Under the pieces are notes generated by a model that saw only the letters and a program-made list of their open reading frames with translations, was not told where the DNA came from and did no database searches. A stretch of DNA of 64,000 bases from Opitutaceae bacterium (GTDB lineage Bacteria > Verrucomicrobiota > Verrucomicrobiia > Opitutales > Opitutaceae), in contig JAQUYL010000014.1 of the NCBI GenBank assembly GCA_028691845.1, positions 1-64,000 of the forward strand, read 5' to 3'. The translations under genes were made by a program, and so were the position numbers. Every line of letters begins with the position of its first letter. Positions within the stretch are counted from its first letter, which is position 1. Below are positions 60,949 through 64,000 of the stretch, in pieces.

Positions 60949-63900
60949 TCAGTCCGGGCCACCAGGTGTGATCGAAAGGCACGCCTGCCGCAGCGCTTCC
61001 TTTAGTTGGGCGGTATCGCTGACAAGCTGATTCACCAGTTCGGCCAGCTCGGGCTGGCTCAGGGTGAGGGCGCGTTCTTCCAGCAGGCGGGCGGCTTCGT
61101 TGACCGAACGGGCCTGGACCAGGGCGCCCAGGGTGCGCAGCCGATGTCCCGCGGCGGCCAAGGCTGGCCGATCCTCGCAAGCCAGTCCCTGTTGAATGAT
61201 GGCGATTTCCTGGTCGACAGCAGTTCCGTATCGCCGTGCGGCTTCCACAACGGTCTGGTTCGCGCCCTGCGCGTAGAGTTGTAACGCCCGCAGGATCGGC
61301 GGATTTCCGCCCGGGGCCACCTTCGGCGACAAGGGTCCAGGCGGCGGCGATGCACCCGGCACGCATCCCGCACCACGTTCTTCCCGCACCCTGCGGATCA
61401 CTTCGCGCACTTGCTCGCCTTCAAATGGCTTGAGGAGGAACCCATTCATGCCGGCCTGCTGGCAACGCCGGCGGGCCTCATCGCTGTCACGCCCGGTCGT
61501 TGCGATAATAACCGCATTTTTGCCGCCGGGGAGCTGGCGCAGGAGACGGGCCGTGTCGTAGCCTTTGCTGCCCTGCAATTCCAAATCAATGAACATCACG
61601 TCAATCAGGCGCTCTCCGACAACAGCCAGGGAGGAAGCGGCATCACCGGCCAGCAGCGGCTCGTAACCCAGTTCCCGGGCCAGCCCGGCCAGGACAATCC
61701 GGTTGTATTCCTCATCGTCCAGGATCAAGGCCGTCGCCGTGGTGCTGGTCGTCTTCGTGTCGGTCGGAGGCACGGTCAGTGGCTTTGCCGTTGCCGACGA
61801 CAGGAGGCTCCCCGTCCTTTTCAACGGCAGCCACAAATGGAAAGAGGCTCCCGGGCCAGCCTCGTTCGTTTCCGCCTCGGACACCGGCAAGGGGCTCTCG
61901 ACCCCGATGATCCCACCCATGCGGCGCGCCAGCATGCGGCACATGGCCAGGCCGATGCCGGAACCCGTTACGCCATGAGCCGAGGCGATTGATCCACGCA
62001 CATATTTTTGGAAGATCAATTCCTGCTCATTGGCCGGCACGCCCGGACCGCGATCGGTGACCGCAATAAACACCTGCGTGGAGGCGTCCTCGTCGTCGGT
62101 CCAGTCGGCCCGGATTTCCACGGGTTTCCCGGGCGCGTACTTGACGGCGTTGCTTAGAAAATTTCCAATGATGGTCCGGATTTTCCCCTCGTCGCCGACA
62201 AAGCAGTCCTCCGCGCCCGGGGGCAGGATCAGGCTGATCCGGCTGCCCCATTGGCGGGCAGAGGCTTCATGCTGGGCCACGACCTCGCGCAGAGCCTGAC
62301 CGAGCCGGAAGGCTTTTTCCTCCACCGCGACCGATCCGAACTCCAGTTTGGAAAATCCCAGCACGTCTTCGGTGACCCGCCGCAGATGATCGGCGCTGGC
62401 CTTGAGTGAACGCAGGACCTCCTTGTCCTCAGTCAGGAGGCGCTCCGGTTTCAGCAGGTTGGCCAGTCCCACGATGCCATTGAGCGGATTGCGGATCTCA
62501 TGGCTGATGTTTTCCAGAAACTCGCTTTTGGCCGTGCTCGAAAGCTCGAGTTCCCGGGTGCGCTGGGCAACCAGGCGGTCCAGCCTTTCCGTCTGCCGCT
62601 GCAGGGTCTGCAGACGCCAGCGCAGCAGGCCGGCCACGACAAACCCGCCGAACACCACATAGATAATAACGGCCGGCCAGCGGCGGTACCAGGGAGCGAC
62701 GATCTCAAAGGAATAGGTCGCCGGCTCGCCGGAGCGGCCATAGCGGTCGACCCGCTGCGCCATGAAGACATAGGATCCCGGGGCCAGCCCCGTGAACTCC
62801 CGCGTATTGTTTCTCCGCGGCGGCGTCCACTCCGTTTCGATCGGCTGCAACCGGGTCTGATAGTAGATCGCCACCGGCGTCACCTCCATGGGCTGGGCGG
62901 CCGTGAAACCGAAGGTCACACTCCGGAAGCTCGGGCCGATGGTGGCGGTCTTTTTCGGATGAAGTTCCAGCATGCCTCCGGACTTGCCTCTTACGCGCAC
63001 TTCACGGAGCTGGAGTGACCGGGGGGTGCTGGATAATCTGATCCGGTCCAGGCGTGCCCGCAACAATCCCCCTTCCCCTCCGATCCACATGATATTTTCG
63101 CCGCCAAGCCGGGTTACATCCAGGCTTGTGACCTCACCGATGGTATCCAGTCCCGCCATGAGCAAAGGCTCCCAGCGGAGAGTCCCCCCGCCGTCCTGAT
63201 CGTACGAGACGCGAAGCAAGGCATAAGCCGGTGAGTCAGTCTGCAAATCACAACGCTTGGCCAGCCAGTAGGCGATGCTGGATTCCGAACCATCACGGGT
63301 CGCCGGCGGCGGCGGACCCACGGACGCGCCGGCCACTCCCTGCCAGCCTGAAAACTCGGGTGCGGGCACAAAACCGCGCGTCGGATCGAGCACTAGGATC
63401 TGCGTCTCCGTGAAGGCAAACAGCCGCGGTCCCACCCGGGTCAGGACCGGGCGGCCGGCTGTGCCCGGCAGCCCATCGTTTTCGCGAAAATGCTCCGCCG
63501 GGACCAGTGTCGGACCGTTTTCGTCGGGTCTGATCTGGAAATGGATAATGCCATCCGTGGCCGTCGAAAGCCAGAGATCACCGCGATCGTCTGCCACAAG
63601 GGACACTGGCAGGTCGTTGATCTTCACGCCAAAGTCCTGAACGGCGCCTCCATGGGAGGGCAACGCAAACGATTTCAGGCCGTGAGCATCCGTATAGAGA
63701 AATCCCTGAGGAAACCAAGGCACCGTGGCAAAACAGGCCCCCTCCCCAACCGTCGTCATCTGGTGGGATGCCCCCTCATGATCGATCCGCCACAAGCCGT
63801 GATTGCTGCCGATCCACAGGCCGTCGGAGGAAGACACCGCATCGCTGAACATTGCCTGGGAGAAGATCGGGATTAATCGCGCCGCTTCAGGCGCGGAGTC

Positions 63901-64000
63901 CGTCACCTGGTAGAGTTCCTTATCAGTCAGGACATAGGTGACCTCCCCCTGTGTCACCACTTTGCGCGGAAGTCCTTGTTTGAGCCCGTTGCGTGTATCG
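60949..64000 (-). CDS. Hybrid sensor histidine kinase with Y_Y_Y sensor, receiver and Hpt domains (5' end beyond the window)
   Basis: About 1016 residues visible and the frame is open to the edge; the GTG near 63960 is not taken as the start because coding continues upstream. The periplasmic part has beta-propeller-like repeats, then a Y_Y_Y domain (FTGLAPGSYVFMAQRVDRYG), one membrane helix (AVIIYVVFGGFVVAGLLRW) and a kinase core with H-box FLENISHEIRNPLNGIV and GSGIGLAMCRMLARRMGG. A receiver (ALILDDEEYN, MFIDLELQGS) and a C-terminal Hpt domain (AAAGHRLRTLGALV) follow. Such kinases often sense polysaccharide breakdown products. The LuxR-type regulator next door is the likely final acceptor. 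Confidence 0.9.
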   Translation of the reverse strand, partial: DTRNGLKQGLPRKVVTQGEVTYVLTDKELYQVTDSAPEAARLIPIFSQAMFSDAVSSSDGLWIGSNHGLWRIDHEGASHQMTTVGEGACFATVPWFPQGFLYTDAHGLKSFALPSHGGAVQDFGVKINDLPVSLVADDRGDLWLSTATDGIIHFQIRPDENGPTLVPAEHFRENDGLPGTAGRPVLTRVGPRLFAFTETQILVLDPTRGFVPAPEFSGWQGVAGASVGPPPPATRDGSESSIAYWLAKRCDLQTDSPAYALLRVSYDQDGGGTLRWEPLLMAGLDTIGEVTSLDVTRLGGENIMWIGGEGGLLRARLDRIRLSSTPRSLQLREVRVRGKSGGMLELHPKKTATIGPSFRSVTFGFTAAQPMEVTPVAIYYQTRLQPIETEWTPPRRNNTREFTGLAPGSYVFMAQRVDRYGRSGEPATYSFEIVAPWYRRWPAVIIYVVFGGFVVAGLLRWRLQTLQRQTERLDRLVAQRTRELELSSTAKSEFLENISHEIRNPLNGIVGLANLLKPERLLTEDKEVLRSLKASADHLRRVTEDVLGFSKLEFGSVAVEEKAFRLGQALREVVAQHEASARQWGSRISLILPPGAEDCFVGDEGKIRTIIGNFLSNAVKYAPGKPVEIRADWTDDEDASTQVFIAVTDRGPGVPANEQELIFQKYVRGSIASAHGVTGSGIGLAMCRMLARRMGGIIGVESPLPVSEAETNEAGPGASFHLWLPLKRTGSLLSSATAKPLTVPPTDTKTTSTTATALILDDEEYNRIVLAGLARELGYEPLLAGDAASSLAVVGERLIDVMFIDLELQGSKGYDTARLLRQLPGGKNAVIIATTGRDSDEARRRCQQAGMNGFLLKPFEGEQVREVIRRVREERGAGCVPGASPPPGPLSPKVAPGGNPPILRALQLYAQGANQTVVEAARRYGTAVDQEIAIIQQGLACEDRPALAAAGHRLRTLGALVQARSVNEAARLLEERALTLSQPELAELVNQLVSDTAQLKEALRQACLSITPGGPD

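Overview
The window looks like chromosome of a Gram-negative, high-GC member of the Verrucomicrobiota, most likely close to Opitutaceae. This is inferred from the PEP-CTERM tail (IPEPSTYAALAGLAALGF followed by arginines), the very large duplicated 'ADOP'-type ABC permeases, TonB/ExbBD and TolC (an outer membrane), and small nuclease-like GxxExxY genes. No rRNA or taxonomic marker was compared, so the placement is an inference.

Layout. 1-2400 is a scarred accessory stretch: the edge of a probable insertion sequence, two terminators, an orphan PEP-CTERM tail, an eRF1-like gene under two LacI-type palindromes, and a broken tyrosine recombinase. 2400-6900 is a minus-strand glycan cluster (aminotransferase, phosphoglycosyltransferase, membrane 4,6-dehydratase) invaded by small inverted-repeat elements. 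7400-9600 holds tRNA-Ala(GGC) and exbB-exbD-tonB. 9700-25100 is mainly housekeeping: tmk-holB, mutS, aroF, an EamA transporter, a PEP-CTERM lectin-like protein, a tolC-maf-tonB-like-rluA operon and nadE. 25100-25850 is a rearranged junction with a hemL 5' fragment and a GxxExxY cassette in front of intact hemL. 27100-48700 is again housekeeping: SpoIVB-type peptidase, beta-propeller protein, mtnA, xerC, mazG, trpC, rsmA, isoaspartyl peptidase, yebC, pepF, DUF1015, L31/L36, yqgE, dCMP deaminase, nif3, aroQ, a NusG paralogue, pgsA-pgpA, coaD.

48700-60100 is the most coherent accessory system. It encodes an NtrC-family sigma-54 activator, its histidine kinase, a MacA-like adaptor, an ABC ATPase and two giant ADOP permeases, together with small hydrophobic peptides. 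Three canonical -24/-12 sigma-54 promoters (TGGCACG-N5-TGCA) lie in front of the regulator genes, the adaptor operon and the second permease. Each has one TCCC-N6-GGGA palindrome about 100-115 bp upstream. The simplest reading is a self-contained, autoregulated exporter regulon with a recognisable enhancer. 60270-64000 adds a LuxR-type response regulator and a convergent hybrid sensor kinase that runs off the window.

The second theme is small mobile DNA. Two GxxExxY (PD-(D/E)XK-fold) genes sit exactly between inverted repeats, with two different repeat families. A third survives as a C-terminal stump between the activator and kinase genes. A 151-bp element with the same ends as the first cassette is embedded, without a stop codon, in the neighbouring aminotransferase gene. 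These look like one-gene transposable units and a MITE derivative.
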